Shown one piece after another: positions 22,690-34,915 of a stretch of DNA of 64,000 bases. The stretch is from Eremophila alpestris peregrina. Its lineage: Eukaryota > Chordata > Aves > Passeriformes > Alaudidae. Location: assembly GCA_009792885.1 (NCBI GenBank), contig WMCF01000068.1, positions 145,551 through 209,550 of the forward strand, in the 5' to 3' direction. Each line of letters opens with the position of its first letter. Position 1 is the first letter of the stretch. The position numbers were made by a program, and so were the translations under genes. Below the pieces are notes generated by a model. That model searched no databases. It was not told where the DNA came from and was given only the letters and a program-made list of their open reading frames with translations.

Positions 22690-25600
22690 CATCCCCTAGG
22701 TCATCACCTAACCCCCAGGAGGATTTTGTTCTCCAACACACAGAAATCCTTGATGTTTTCTCTGTGCAAGTCTCAAAGTGGGATGGCAGGACTGGAAAAC
22801 ACTTGAGTGTCTGTAACTGATGTCTCATGCTCATTAACGTGGACCAGAAGCCAACAATTGCAACACTCATTAACATCCTTAAATTGCACCAACATTTGTG
22901 AGTGCAGACCCACTGCTGCAGCCCCCTCCACCAAAAATAAATGCACTGCTGAGCACACAGCCTCTCCAGAAAAGTCTGTGAACAGCACAGGGACAGCCTC
23001 ACCTGGGGCAGGGTCTGAACTGATCCTGTCCCCAACAAGAACCAGACCCAGGGACGGAGTATGAGAAACAGGGCAGCAACCTGAGCACACTCTGCATGCA
23101 GCCAGAGAAGACCAAAAGATGCTCTTTGCTGCTTTACACTTTGGAAACTTCATGTGCTCTCGGTGCAGTGATCTACAGAGTAAGGAATCCCTAAGAAATC
23201 ATTAATAGGTGGTGTCTCATACAGCTCTGCTGAGACTGAAAATGAGAAATAAAACACAGACTCTTTGGGAGAGTTGCCTGTGTGTTTCACTGAAACATTT
23301 CAGATTTCCAAATGTTTCCTATTATTTATCATTTTATATATTTGCTCTTTTGAATTCCAAGGTAATGGGCCAAGTCTAGGAAGACCAGAACAGCGTCCAA
23401 CCAAACCAGAAAAGAAAATTAACTCGTCACTTCGCTAAACACAACTCAAGCCCACAAAAGCAAGGAAAATCAGCCTTAGGGCTCAAATGCCATCCTTGCC
23501 TCTGTGTGCTGCCTTTCAGGGAGTCTCCAGAGCAGGGGTGATTTCACAGGTCACACACAATGGCCAGGCACCACAGGATGGGTTAAGGAGGGAGTCCCAG
23601 CCTTAGCTCTGCGTGTCGCTCCTCCTGTGGTTTCAAGCCAGACTCTTGATGTTAGCACAACCTACTTTTTGTGGTTCAATAAATCACATACTTCAGCTTA
23701 TGTAATGACTCAGAGTGAGTGATTGTATTCTCTTCTGGCCCAGAGGTGATGTGGTCATATCCCAGCTCTGTAAGGCAATGGAAATCAATGGTTGCTGCTG
23801 GATTCGTTTCAGGCAGGCTGGGCTGTGTGGAGGTGGTGAGGGGCTGGCTCAGACTTTCAAAGTTTACTAGTTCCAGATGGAGTTGTTTACAAAAAATAAA
23901 ACATTTTTTTGAATCAGCTTGTGGTTCAAATCTCCTTCCTGACCTTCCCTTACCAAAACAGACTGCAAAGCCACGGCCCAGTCCTTCTGCTGACTGACAG
24001 CCTGTTCCACACCATCGACTTTTTTCTCCTTATTTTTAAACATTTTGCGAGCCCAGCTACCTGCTGGAGTTTAAACATCCTTAAGAGCTGCACGGGGATG
24101 TGAAGTCACCCTGCTCAGCGCCAAGGTTTGCTCTCCTGCACATCCAGCAGTGAAACCTGAAGCTGCACATATCCCCCTCATTAAAAGGCTTTCCCATTAC
24201 ACAGAATCCTCTCGCATGAAGTACTTTGGCACCCTGATTGATCAAATCCCTTTGAAATCGTCTCCGTTACAGCACATCTCTGCTGCTGAGAGCAAGGGGG
24301 AGGAGTGGAGGGACACTTTGCCCGTGTTAGAAACTTTTGGGTTTCCCTGCAAAGGAGCAGAAGCAGCAGAGGATGAGCAAAGGGCACTGGTGGACGAGGC
24401 CTGACTCTGCTGGTACAAATGGCAGAGCCAGACTCAGGCCTGAGACTGAGCCAAAATGTGGCTCAGTCCCACTGTGCTGCTGGCACCCAGCTCTGCCCAT
24501 CGGGAGGCTGAAGATCTCATGGACACAAGGAGCAGTGAGATTCCTGAGGGCAGGAAGCCCAGCCAGAGCTGTGGCACCCCTGTTTCTGTCATTCCAGCAC
24601 CACCCTGCCATGGGCTCTGCTGCCTTCAGGCACTGGCTGAGAGAGGGAGCTGCTCTGACAGAGCCGTGGCAGATTCCCCCAGGGATTAATTGGTGTCAGG
24701 GACAGCCCATTGCCACTGCAGCTTTGCTGAAAGCTCCTTCTCCCAGCAAACCTCGACAACTTGGGACTCAGCCATCCACATTTACAGAAGTCACTGGTTT
24801 CTCATCAACAAGACCGAAGACAATTTGTTGCAGGAGCAGAGTCTGAAAAAAATGTAACCTAGTTTACAGTTTGAAGGGGGTTTATTACCTACTTTTTTTT
24901 TTTTTTAAGGAATAAAATCCATACATCATGTGTCTGGCATTGTCTGTGCTCTGTGGGCAGCTCATGAGAAGCCAGCAAGAATGGCTGGTTTTCCACACAG
25001 GGTTGCCCTGCTGTGATCCACAGAAAATCCCCCCCTGCCCTCTTCCTAAGGCATCCCTCCCCTTTGAAAATGTGGTGTGCACAGCTTCCTCTCACATAAC
25101 TCAATCCAACAGGCTCCCACCACATCCATTTTCAGGGGGTAGGATTCACACCATGTGCAAAGATGCTGCAGAGAAAACTGACTCAGTGGTGTCAAAAGCA
25201 AAAGGAGCAGGAGAGTTGCCTGTGAGCATTTTGGGGGGATTGAGGCTTTTATGGCAAATCTGTGATGGAATACACCAGTGCTTTCTGAGAAATAAAACAA
25301 CCAACCAACAGCATTTGGAAAAGTCTCCTGAAGAGGGAAGGGAATCAACATTTGCCCCATGTAGTTTGTGTCAATTTTCCCACTTGTAAACCTGTGACTT
25401 TTCTGCCTGAAGACAGAGAGAAATACAGGGTGAAAGCTGTTTCCATTTCCAAATCCCACGCCTCACGAGTCCAAGAAACAGAGACTACAAGAAATAAAGT
25501 TTTAAAGTGAAAATAGCTCTCTTCAACTTCACAGCACACAAAAATACTGCTTGAAGTGCTCAGAGACTCTGCATGAAACAAAAATGAGAATTCATCCTTC

Positions 25601-26542
25601 TAGAGAATAATGGAAAGAGGAAAAAAAAAAAGAACTTCTAAGCTGCCTTTGCTCCAGCGTCCTCCAACCAGCACTTCACATATATCTTTTAGCTACAGTA
25701 TTTCACACATCTGATTTTGAAGAGCATTTTCACATTTCCCTTTGAATTGTTTTGTTTTTCTTGGTTCTCATTACAGCGACGAGGGGACCCAGCAGCCGTC
25801 ATAATGAAAGGCAGATCGAGGAGGAACAATGAGAATTGGAACTTCCCACCCAAGCCTGTGAAAAAAAGGCAATTATGGCTCTAGCTGAGGACGTGGGGGA
25901 CCAGCAGCCACAGCAGCTCACAGAGCCCCTGCCCACCCCATGGTGCTGCTTCCCAGGGCTGAGCTCTGCCTGCAGCCTCCTGCCTGGAACGTGCCAGCAG
26001 TTTGTGGGAGCAGCCCCTAAACCACGGCACTGAGTGGATCCAGGCTTCAAAAATAAACCTGGAAAAGGATGGACCCAGGATCCATTCACTGGTTTGGTTT
26101 AAAGGAGGCCTGTGGGACTCAGCAGGATGACAGGAGCACCTGAAAGGGAAGCTCCTTACACCACTGTGCCTCCCTGGTGTGATGCCAGGTTCCATAGTGA
26201 CATTTGGGGTAAGGAATGAAGGATCTGCACTGCAAAACCTCCAAAATTCCTCCAGTGGGAACAGTAGGAGAATGGCTGAGCTTCTCCCAGTTCTCTCCAG
26301 GCAAAGTAATTGCAGTGAAGCACTCTGCACACAGGATGGACCCTCCACTATTCCCACTGCCCTGGGATGAGGCTCTGCCTCCCCACTCACATCAATTATT
26401 CTCCAGCTTCCCTCCCTGCCACCTCCTGGACTCTGTATTTCAACATTCTTTCCCTTAATATTCCTTTGGAGTTAAAATAAACCATTTGAAGAGATATTTC
26501 CTTTCCAGTGTCATACTACAACGTGGACCGAGTCTAACATGA
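22690..26542. other. Unique noncoding DNA with one possible exon
   Basis: Open frames reach 169 codons on both strands (for example 24337-24846 +, 25881-26390 -) but none shows a domain or repeat of known type. A T-run lies at about 24892-24906. The only spot with an exon-like look is 25777-25832. Confidence 0.5.
25777..25832 (+). other. Possible terminal exon after a strong splice acceptor
   Basis: A long pyrimidine-rich tract (about 25726-25770) ends in TTACAG at 25771-25776, a textbook 3' splice site. The following bases are unusually rich in CpG for this region. If translated with two bases completing a split codon, the frame reads TRGPSSRHNERQIEEEQ then TGA at 25830. A second frame is open for longer (to about 25880) and a third stops after eight residues, so the true frame, if any, is undetermined. 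No protein was recognised. It may be a short last exon, a noncoding-RNA exon, or chance. Confidence 0.25.
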
Positions 26543-26632
26543 AACCTAGCCTTAAACCTAAACCTAACCCTGAACCTAACCCAAACCCTAACCCTCTAAC
26601 CCTGCCCCTATAACCCAAACCCTAACCTTAAC
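26543..26632 (-). repeat. Degenerate interstitial telomere-like repeat
   Basis: About 90 bases of CCCTAA-type repeat occur on the plus strand (TTAGGG on the minus). Only two hexamers are exact (26586-26591 and 26620-26625). The others are variants such as CCTAAA, CCCTGAA and CCCTCTAA. It is sharply bounded by unique sequence. Such tracts arise by telomerase-mediated repair of breaks or mark ancient chromosome fusions; the degeneracy suggests it is old. Confidence 0.85.
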
Positions 26633-29600
26633 ATTGGATTAGTAAATTCATCCCATGCTGCTGTTTTTGTATCCTCAGTGTCATGCACATTTAATAAAAC
26701 TCTATTCCCCTCTCTGTCCTCCCTTTCTTTTTAAAAGGGAAGATGTGTTTTAAAGTGATACGAATATTTTTGGTGTAGAAAGGGAAAGAAATTCTTAAGC
26801 AGTTAATAACCAGGGGTTTCCAGGAGCCAGCAGAAGTGACAGGCAGCAAGCACATGGGTCACTGAGCACTTCTGTGTCATCCAGCCACGTTTGAAGGACC
26901 TTTGCAAATGTCTGGGATGCTTCCAGCTGCCTCTGGAAACTGGAAGGAGATGTCACTGTCAGTGCTTCCACCCCACGAGCCTTTCTTCCAGCCCAACATT
27001 AACCTTGCAGGCTTCTGGCCAAAAGCAGGAAGGGAGCCAGGAGGCAACAGTGATAGCAGAGAGGAGCCAGAGGAAAAGCAGAGAAGGGAAATGGAAAGAA
27101 AAGTGGCATTGGCAGCAAGAAGTAGTTAGGCCCATAAACCTGGAAAATCTGGGCAGAAGACAACAAAAAGAAGTGAAGGAGGTAGGAAATAATTGCCCCA
27201 GGGCAGTGTCCATCCCTCTGCACTTGTGTCCCTCTGGCACAGATGAAGCTCAGTGCAAATCATTGCAGGAGCAGCACGAACTGAGACAAATCCAGATCCT
27301 ATTTAGGGTAAAATGCTTCACGGTTGTGTTCACAGGTGGGGGATGCTGGGGCAGACAGGGACACAAACTTCATGGCCCAAAGGATAAAAGCACTGGGGGA
27401 GGTCCTTAGTTAGTCAAATTAGATATTCTGTCAGGATCTGCCAGCATCCTTTCCCCACACTTCCCTCAGCTCCCAGAACCAGCCGCGAGCTCAGACCTGA
27501 ACAATGAAATGTTAATCGGATTCACTGCAGCCAGCAATTTGAAAAAAAAAACCATCCCACAAGTCACCTCTTCTACAAACACACCCATCTAAAAGGGATA
27601 TTAGTTGATGCTTTTGCAAAGAAATGCCGAGACAAGGCTGCTTTTGTTGTGAGAAAGATGTCCTGGTGACAGACAGCTGCTGCTCCGTGCCACGCACGGG
27701 ACTGGGGCAGGAATTGCAGAGAAACATCTCAGGCACTGCTTTTTTTTAAATGTTTATCATCATTCTGATGAAATGAAAGGGGTCCAGGGCATTTCAGAGA
27801 GGATAAATGCTGACACAACATCTTGGCTGGCAGTTTCTGGAAGACAGCCTCGTCAAAAGCACCAGTAAAGGAGAGGAAAGCTCCCAGAAGTGCCCGTGGA
27901 GACGTGAAGGAACTGAAAATGAGCAGAAGGGTTGATAAAAGGCACGGAGCTTTTACACAATAGCATATTCTCCTATAAACCAACCTAATTCTTCTACTTG
28001 GTATTCATCACTGTCAGAAGCCTTTCCAGCAGTGAATGAAAGCTTTATGCTTAGCCTCATTATCAGCTCAATGATAGAGGGCAAGCCGTGCACATGAAGT
28101 TCAGTACCAGAGATATGTTGTTAAAATGCTGCAATTTGTCAGCATTTAGATAAACAAATGAGGGGCAGAGCGAGTGTGTGAAGTGACCTCTGCAGCATTC
28201 ATGGGATATTTTGCCACTTGCTCTGAAAAACGTATTCAAGCCACTCTAGATTGGCTTGGGTGGAATGAGAAAACATTGATTAAAAAAAAAACAAAACAAA
28301 ACCAACTCTTTGAGTGAGACAGGGGTTTAGCCTCACTTCCTTTTAAGTTGTTTCTCTCTCTGTAACCCTGCCCTTTGTTTACCATTGTGCTTCCCATAGA
28401 CCCTGACATTCCAGTAAGGCTTCTTGGGCTTGATCCTGAGCAACTGGACCCTCCAGCACATTCCTGGTGCCTTATTTGCCAGGACAAGGCTGTGTGGCCT
28501 GTCATCCCGAGGTGTGAAGAGTTCATGAAGAACTAATAAGCCATGTGAACTGGTAACACGTCAGTGATGCAAACTGAAGGAATGTGCTCTTCCCTACTTC
28601 AGTAATAAACAGGAAACTGCAGCAAAAAGAGGAAAAAAAAAATCTCTTTCAAGATTTTGCATCCTCATCGAGCAAGCTGATCTCTAAGTTTTTATTTGCT
28701 GTGATATTTACTCCCAGGCTTATGTTTGCCTGTTGTCTGTCAATTCTTTCTCCCCACACTCGAGAGAAGCAGAGCTTGAGGAGCAGACAATGCTGCTGTG
28801 CTGAGGACTCCATTCCCCAGTTCCTCACGGAGTTTTTAATGATGCTGTGAAAGCCAGACACCCGAGAAATCGAATCAAATGTATTGTAACACTTTCTGAA
28901 AAGCAAGATTATGCTACAATGGGGTTTCAGTCACCTCTGGGAGAATGTTTGTCTGAAATCAGGCCTTCCTCAGATTATACACAGCTGTTGAGCTGCCTAA
29001 TGCTTTCACAGTTTTCCAAAGTTGAAGGAAAACCTTGGTGGCATGGGATCACCATCAATCTCAATACCTCATACAAAGTGGAGTCACTAAAGTCTCATTT
29101 GCAGCCCCCTTTTCTTTTCCTGGCCTATACACAAACTTTTCTGCTCATTTGAAGAGAATTATGTGGGCTTAATTAAGTGTAGTAACTTATTGGTAGCGCA
29201 GTGCCCAACCAAAGGGATGTGCAGATGTGATGTGAAATGATGGGGCGATGCTGTTGTGGAGAATACAAATCAGGGTGACGGCTATTATTTGTACCCAAAA
29301 GAAGTTATTTGGGACTCAATTATCCCATTCACGGTAATTGTGGTGCACCAGATGGTTACAATGCAGGAGAGTTTTCCATGACCATAACATTTCTTCTGAG
29401 CACCTTTTCTTCTTCTCTAATTCACCATAGGACGATTAGTTTCTTATTGGGTGTTCATTGAAATTAGGGGGGCTCAGGAACAGATTTAGTGCATCAAGGA
29501 ACAAAAGGGAGGGGAGACCCATGAATCAAAATAAGAGACTGCAGCTTGCTCTGTTGTTTTTCAGAGGCCTTGAAATAGTCGCCTTGCAGCTTATCTGCAG

Positions 29601-30290
29601 TGACCTTCCCTCCCCTCCTTTCTCTTGCCTGCCTCTCTCCCCACGTCCAGGAGATGTAAAGTTTTTCAAACCTGACCGGCTGCTGTGCCGTCTGTCAAAG
29701 CCCTTCCAGCCAAGTGAGCAGTTTTTCATTTAATTCACTGAGTTGCCCTCAATAAAATTAATTCCTTCTCATCGGCACCATTGAGGCAGCGAACAGGGAA
29801 CAAAAACCAAACGAGGTTGTGAATATAGTGCTGGTCATTAACTGGGGGCACTGACTCCATCATCTGTTCATCCCTTCAGCTCACCGAGGTGTTTGCAACA
29901 GAAAAGGAAAAGCCAAGAGGGCGGGGAGAAAGCGAGAACAGAAGAGGCTGAGGAGCCTTGTTCTCAGCCAGACAAAATCAGCTTATTTCCACCTCAAAAA
30001 ATGAAGCAGCAGCCACTTGTGCCAGAGGGATCTGGCCTTTGGCTTGGCACTGTCCTGGAGCTCTTGCCCATCACCAGTGGAAATCAGCTGGTGGGAGGCT
30101 GGTCTGAACATGGATGCTCTGCACGTGCAGGGAAAGGGGAGCAACTCAGCACCTTGCCAACAACTTCTGGGCTTCAAACTTCCTGTTTGGGAAAGGGAAC
30201 TTTCTGCCTGGGCTTTGGGAAAGTCCTGCAGACAGCAGCTGTCCATGTCTGGCAGCACTGTGCAGAGACCTCTGCTTATGGCAGAGCAGG
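26633..30290. other. Unique noncoding DNA, possible conserved segments
   Basis: No gene is supported. The largest frame (26891-27409 +, 172 codons) has no recognised domain. Around 28000-28220 and 29150-29350 the sequence has a balanced, low-repeat texture often seen in conserved noncoding elements, including GCTTAATTAAG near 29170, but conservation cannot be judged from one sequence. Confidence 0.4.
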
Positions 30291-30640
30291 AAATCATGGA
30301 ATCACAGGATCACTTAGGTTGAAAAAAACCTCTAAGATCACTGGGTCCAACCATTAACAGGGCAGTCCCATGTTCACCACTGAACTGTACTTCCAAGTGC
30401 CACTTCCACGTGGTTTTGAAGACTTCCAGAGACGGTGACACAATCACTTCCCTGGACAGCCTGTTCCAATGCCTGACCACTCTTTGAGTGAAGAAATATT
30501 TCCTAATATCCAACCTAAACATCCCACGGCAAAAAGTTGAATCCATTTCCTCTTGTTCTGCCACTTGTTGCTGGAGAAGAGACCAACACCTCGTTGCAGC
30601 CTCCTTCCAGGTGGTTGTACAGGGCAATGAGGTCCCCCCC
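30291..30640 (-). mobile_element. CR1 LINE 3' end (truncated)
   Basis: On the plus strand the element begins with AATCATGGAATCACAGGATC and GGGTCCAACC, the reverse complement of the avian CR1 3' terminus. On the minus strand it encodes the end of the CR1 ORF2 protein: RLDIRKYFFTQRVVRHWNRL followed by a match to SPSLEVFK. Only the last few hundred bases are present, as is normal for 5'-truncated CR1 copies. The 5' limit is near 30640, where similarity fades. The copy is non-functional. Confidence 0.92.
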
Positions 30641-33600
30641 TTATGACCTGGCCTTTTCCCTTGGCAATTTTCCCTTTCCAACACCTTTTCCCTCCTGAGC
30701 CCAGCAGTGCTGTGGCACTCCCGGACTGTCCCAGTGCAGGATTTAGGGGCAGGCAGGCTTTAATTGGAGCATACCTGTTGTTATGGTTACAATTATTTGT
30801 TAAACACGAGGATGGCATTGAGGGCTCACACTTCCAGGACTTTCCTAAAGACAACGGCACCGCTCCGGTGGCGTCTGCTTGAAACCCGATCATGTGGCTC
30901 CAGAGGCTGGCAACCACATCCTCCTCTTGGGGTTAGCCAAATAAAACTAGGGTTTGGTTTAGTGCTGCTGGCTTTGAGGAAATGATGGTCATGAAATTTG
31001 GGCCAGAGTTTATGTTTGCTTAAACTACGGCTGCCGCGAGACAGAGTCCATCTTTCCGAACAAAGAGAGCCGAGGGTGAAATGTGCTTTTCTTAATTTTT
31101 CACAGGTGCTTTCCAGCTTTGACAGACCCTACAGTGCCAGTAGTGCTCTGAAAACTCTGTTAAAGGGACAGTAAGCTGCAACCCAAGCCATGTGTTGCAA
31201 ACTATTCATTATTTGCAAATACATAAAGTTTGATAACAGGTATCACACAGATCTAATTTCATCCGTGTCTCTGCTTTCATAAGCAAAACAATGAAATGTT
31301 TTCATTCTCTGTACCAGCAGAGCTACAACCAAGGGATGATAAGATCTGGTTTTCAGGCCATGTAGAGATCAGAAAGATAATTTTTTGCTGTCCAAAACAA
31401 GAAGAAAATGGGGAAAAAAGAAGAGACTAATCCAAAATCTGACTTTTTGAGCACTACTGAATAAGTAGGGGAAGATTTTCAAAGACAAATAAGGGTTTCA
31501 TCATTCCTACAGTATGTTTAGTGTGGATCTAGGAATTCAGTGCTTCCCTAAAATGGGTCAATTCAGACAGAACATGCACACACTGAGACATTTCATGCCT
31601 ACATTACAAGAAAGATGAGGAAAGAGAAGGCAGAGTTACAGGAAATAGATCTCACAAGTTTGATGCAGACTTGGTTTGCCACCATCAGAGCATGAAACCC
31701 AGAAGCCCAGAATCAGGTAATCTCTGCATTACTGCCTTTCCCTGAGTAGATCAAACACTTCCTATTGAACCTTCTGAGCAGACCCCTTTGAGGTGGGTGG
31801 AGAGGCAGCAAGAGAAAAGTAACACATCCTTATCAAAAAGTGGAATGAAGCTCTTCTCCAGAGCTCAGCAGATTAAATATAATATAAATTGTTGTGTTTG
31901 ATGGAGAATAAAACATTGCCCTCACTCCAGGCAATGCAAACCTCCCCTGACCTTTAGTGATGACACAATTTCACAGAGTCCTTTCCATCCTGTAGCTCAG
32001 TGTCATTGCAATCATTGCAATCCAACAGTGCTAAAATTCAGATCCTTCTTCAAACCAAACTGCAACAAATGGAACTTTAGCACATCTTTCCTGACCATTA
32101 TGTGCTTTCAAAATTTGGAATCATGTTGGCCAAAGGGAATTAATTACAGTCTGTACCTTCTTCGGCCAACTCTAGGATGATTCCCCAATTTGATTTACAG
32201 ACTTGCAAAATCCCAGTCAGATCTCATCTCACTGCAACTGGGAGGCAGAACAGCTGCCCAATATGGATGAAAGCATGGAAACTTGTTCCCGGAGTGTTTT
32301 CACATTAGATTTTAATCAGGATGCAGACCTTTTTCTGAAAAACTGAGAAACGAAGCTGAGGTCTCTTCCAATTTCCTGCTCTGATTAATTCTGTATTAAT
32401 TCATCTGAGCACATTCAGGCCCAGCTGCCAGCAGGTGTGCTGGAAACCTCAAGGCTGTGGGATAGTCAGAGGGACAGCTCCCACCCACGACACTGTGCAT
32501 GCCAAATCCTCAAAGATTTACCTTCCCTTGCAGTCACTTTTATTGATTCTCATTCACCTTCCTGCACCAGAGGGCTCAAACCAGGGCACTGCTGGACTGC
32601 ACCTTTTCTAACACATCATGGAGGGGATTCTCTGTCCTCTGAGCTTCAGGGAAATGTGGATTGGTTTCTGTGAGAGGCACAGAATTATTTCTGAGGAACT
32701 CAGTCTTACAGGAATGCCAGTGAGATCCCTGGGCTCAGGTGTGCACAGTCAGTGTCAGGTATCACCACAGCCTCCTCACTGCTCACCTCATGCTGCAGTT
32801 CCTCTGATATCTTAATTTTCTTTTTTTGCAGAAATGGTTTTGGTGGCTGTGGTTTCAGACTTCCACTCACACCGGCCTGATCACATCAGATTACTGCCCC
32901 CCAATATTTATGATGTTTTGTCTCCCCAAGCACACACTGAAATTTCTTCCCATACATTCTATTTTGATCTTATCTAGGGCTCCAGCCTCCTCACTTTACC
33001 AAGGTCTCTTCTTTTTTGTTCTTTGGTAAGAATAAGGCCGTGCAAAAAAATGTGTGTGATGAAGCCTTAAAACCCCTGAGACCTATTCAATGTCGAACTC
33101 TGCTATGAACTTCAAAGTTCAAAGGAATGTCTCATTAATGGACATTTATATATCATCTGCATAATGACTCTTTTTCCATTCCCTCTCCCCTTTTTATGCC
33201 TTTTATGGTTTGACATTGGCCATACATTGACTGTCAGAGGTCGGTCACAAGAACAAGATTGGGATGAGAACATTGCAGGACACATTATGGAGAATTTGAA
33301 TATATGGCAGCCACTGCCTCTGTCAAAAGCCTTTTGCCATATTTAAGAACAGAGTTGAAATGAGGATTAGATTTAATGTTGATCAGGGTTAAGGTCAAAA
33401 CCAGTCATATCTCTTTATATCTATTGAATTAATTATAAATACTTTGTGGTTAAGTTATTTCAGCTCCAGGGGGTCCTGTGTCTTTCTAAAGCTATTTTGA
33501 AAATAACTGGAAATAATTATTTGCATTGATTTTTACATGCCATTATAAGTATCTATCTGGAATGTTCCAGGCAAAATTTTAAAGGTCATAAATACTCAGA

Positions 33601-34504
33601 TAGCTGACTTCAGAAAAAAAGAAAATACATTTTTGTTCCAAATCTCTTCAAACTAACAACTAAGCAGGTATTCCTTTTACAATATTCCCTTTCCTCCAAC
33701 AAATGGTTTTTCCAACTCTAAGAGAAGTAAGTATATTGTCCCCCAAAATACAAATATTTAGGTAGGAAAGTAAAAAGAGTAGCACTTAGGGACCAAAGTT
33801 TGCATATTTTCACCACAGCCACAGAAATATTTGTGAGGCCAGATATTTGTTTAGCACGAGGGTTTTTCCTGTGAGGCATGAGACTGATTTGCACCTCTGG
33901 TCCCAAACATAAAGGCCAAATTGCTAAAATAGTCACTTAAACATGCAGGACCCAAAAGACCTTCGAGGAGACTTGGAGAGAGGTTCCCACAGCAGAGGAG
34001 AGAAATGAGATCTGAGAGCTGGCAAGGAAAATGTCACTGCACATCTCCAACTGTCTCCCCACTGGAGTTCTGCAAAAATGTTTCTTTAAAAAAAAGCCTT
34101 GAAAAAAAAAAAATCCTATCAGGGCTTTGTTTGGAGCAGAAAACTTGATATTTCCTTCTTAAAATTAATTTTCTTCTCAAAATATACTTCAGACTACATC
34201 CATAACAAGCAGATGGGCCCACATCATGCCTGGGGGCACCCGGCCTCGCTGTGCCCGTGTCCCTGGGGTCAAGCTGTGTCCATCACTGCTGGGGTGGCGT
34301 GGCTGCAGTCACACATCCCATAAACAACCCCAAACACACCCTGCAGTGGGGATCTCCCACTGCTGCAGCTGCCAGTCTGACTGGGAATGATGGTGGAGTC
34401 CTGAGCTCAGTCCCACCACACAGCGCCCCAAAAAGCACTTTGGCCATCATCTTCCTCCCCTCCAGGGATGGGAAAGACAGGTTAAAGTCTGATTTTGTTC
34501 TCCC
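30641..34504. other. Unique noncoding DNA
   Basis: No gene is supported; frames are short and overlapping. Around 31025-31180 there is a small rise in CpG followed by AT-rich sequence that could be regulatory. A run of A occurs at about 34099-34112. Nothing else distinctive was found. Confidence 0.5.
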
Positions 34505-34915
34505 TGCTCTTACAACTAAATGGATTTGGCTTGCTGCAGTCAGGAATCAAGCAGAGTTTCCCTGAAGGATGCTTGGGCTGCAAAATTTTCCCAAAATTTC
34601 ATTCTTTGGGTGGCTGATAAAGCGGTTTGTTGAGATTGGCAGTGCTTAACTTCTCCACTCCTCAGAGCTTCAATCCTTTCCTTTTCTTCTCCCTCCTCCA
34701 CCTTTCCCTGCCCTTATAACTAAATGGATTTGGCTTGCTGCAGTCAGGGCCATTGGAATCAGGCAGAGTTTCCCTGAAGGCTGCTTGGGCTCCCAAATTT
34801 TCCCAAAATTTCATTCTTTGGGTGGCTGATAAAGCGGTTTGTTGAGATTGGCAGTGCTTAACTTCTCCACTCCACTTTCCTTCTCCCTCCTCCACCTTTC
34901 CCTGCCCTTCTCCAG
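34505..34915 (+). repeat. Tandem duplication, ~204-bp period
   Basis: Position 34511 corresponds to 34715. The first copy runs to about 34714 and the second to about 34915. Both contain AACTAAATGGATTTGGCTTG, TTTCATTCTTTGGGTGGC and TCCCTCCTCCACCTTTCC. Differences are a few substitutions, an insertion of about 8 bases in copy 2 (near 34748) and a shortened 3' segment. High similarity indicates a recent local duplication. Confidence 0.93.

Noticed and set aside
22532..23038. 168-codon minus-strand frame
   Set aside because: It begins in unique DNA and ends inside the family B LTR antisense; it has no recognisable protein features.
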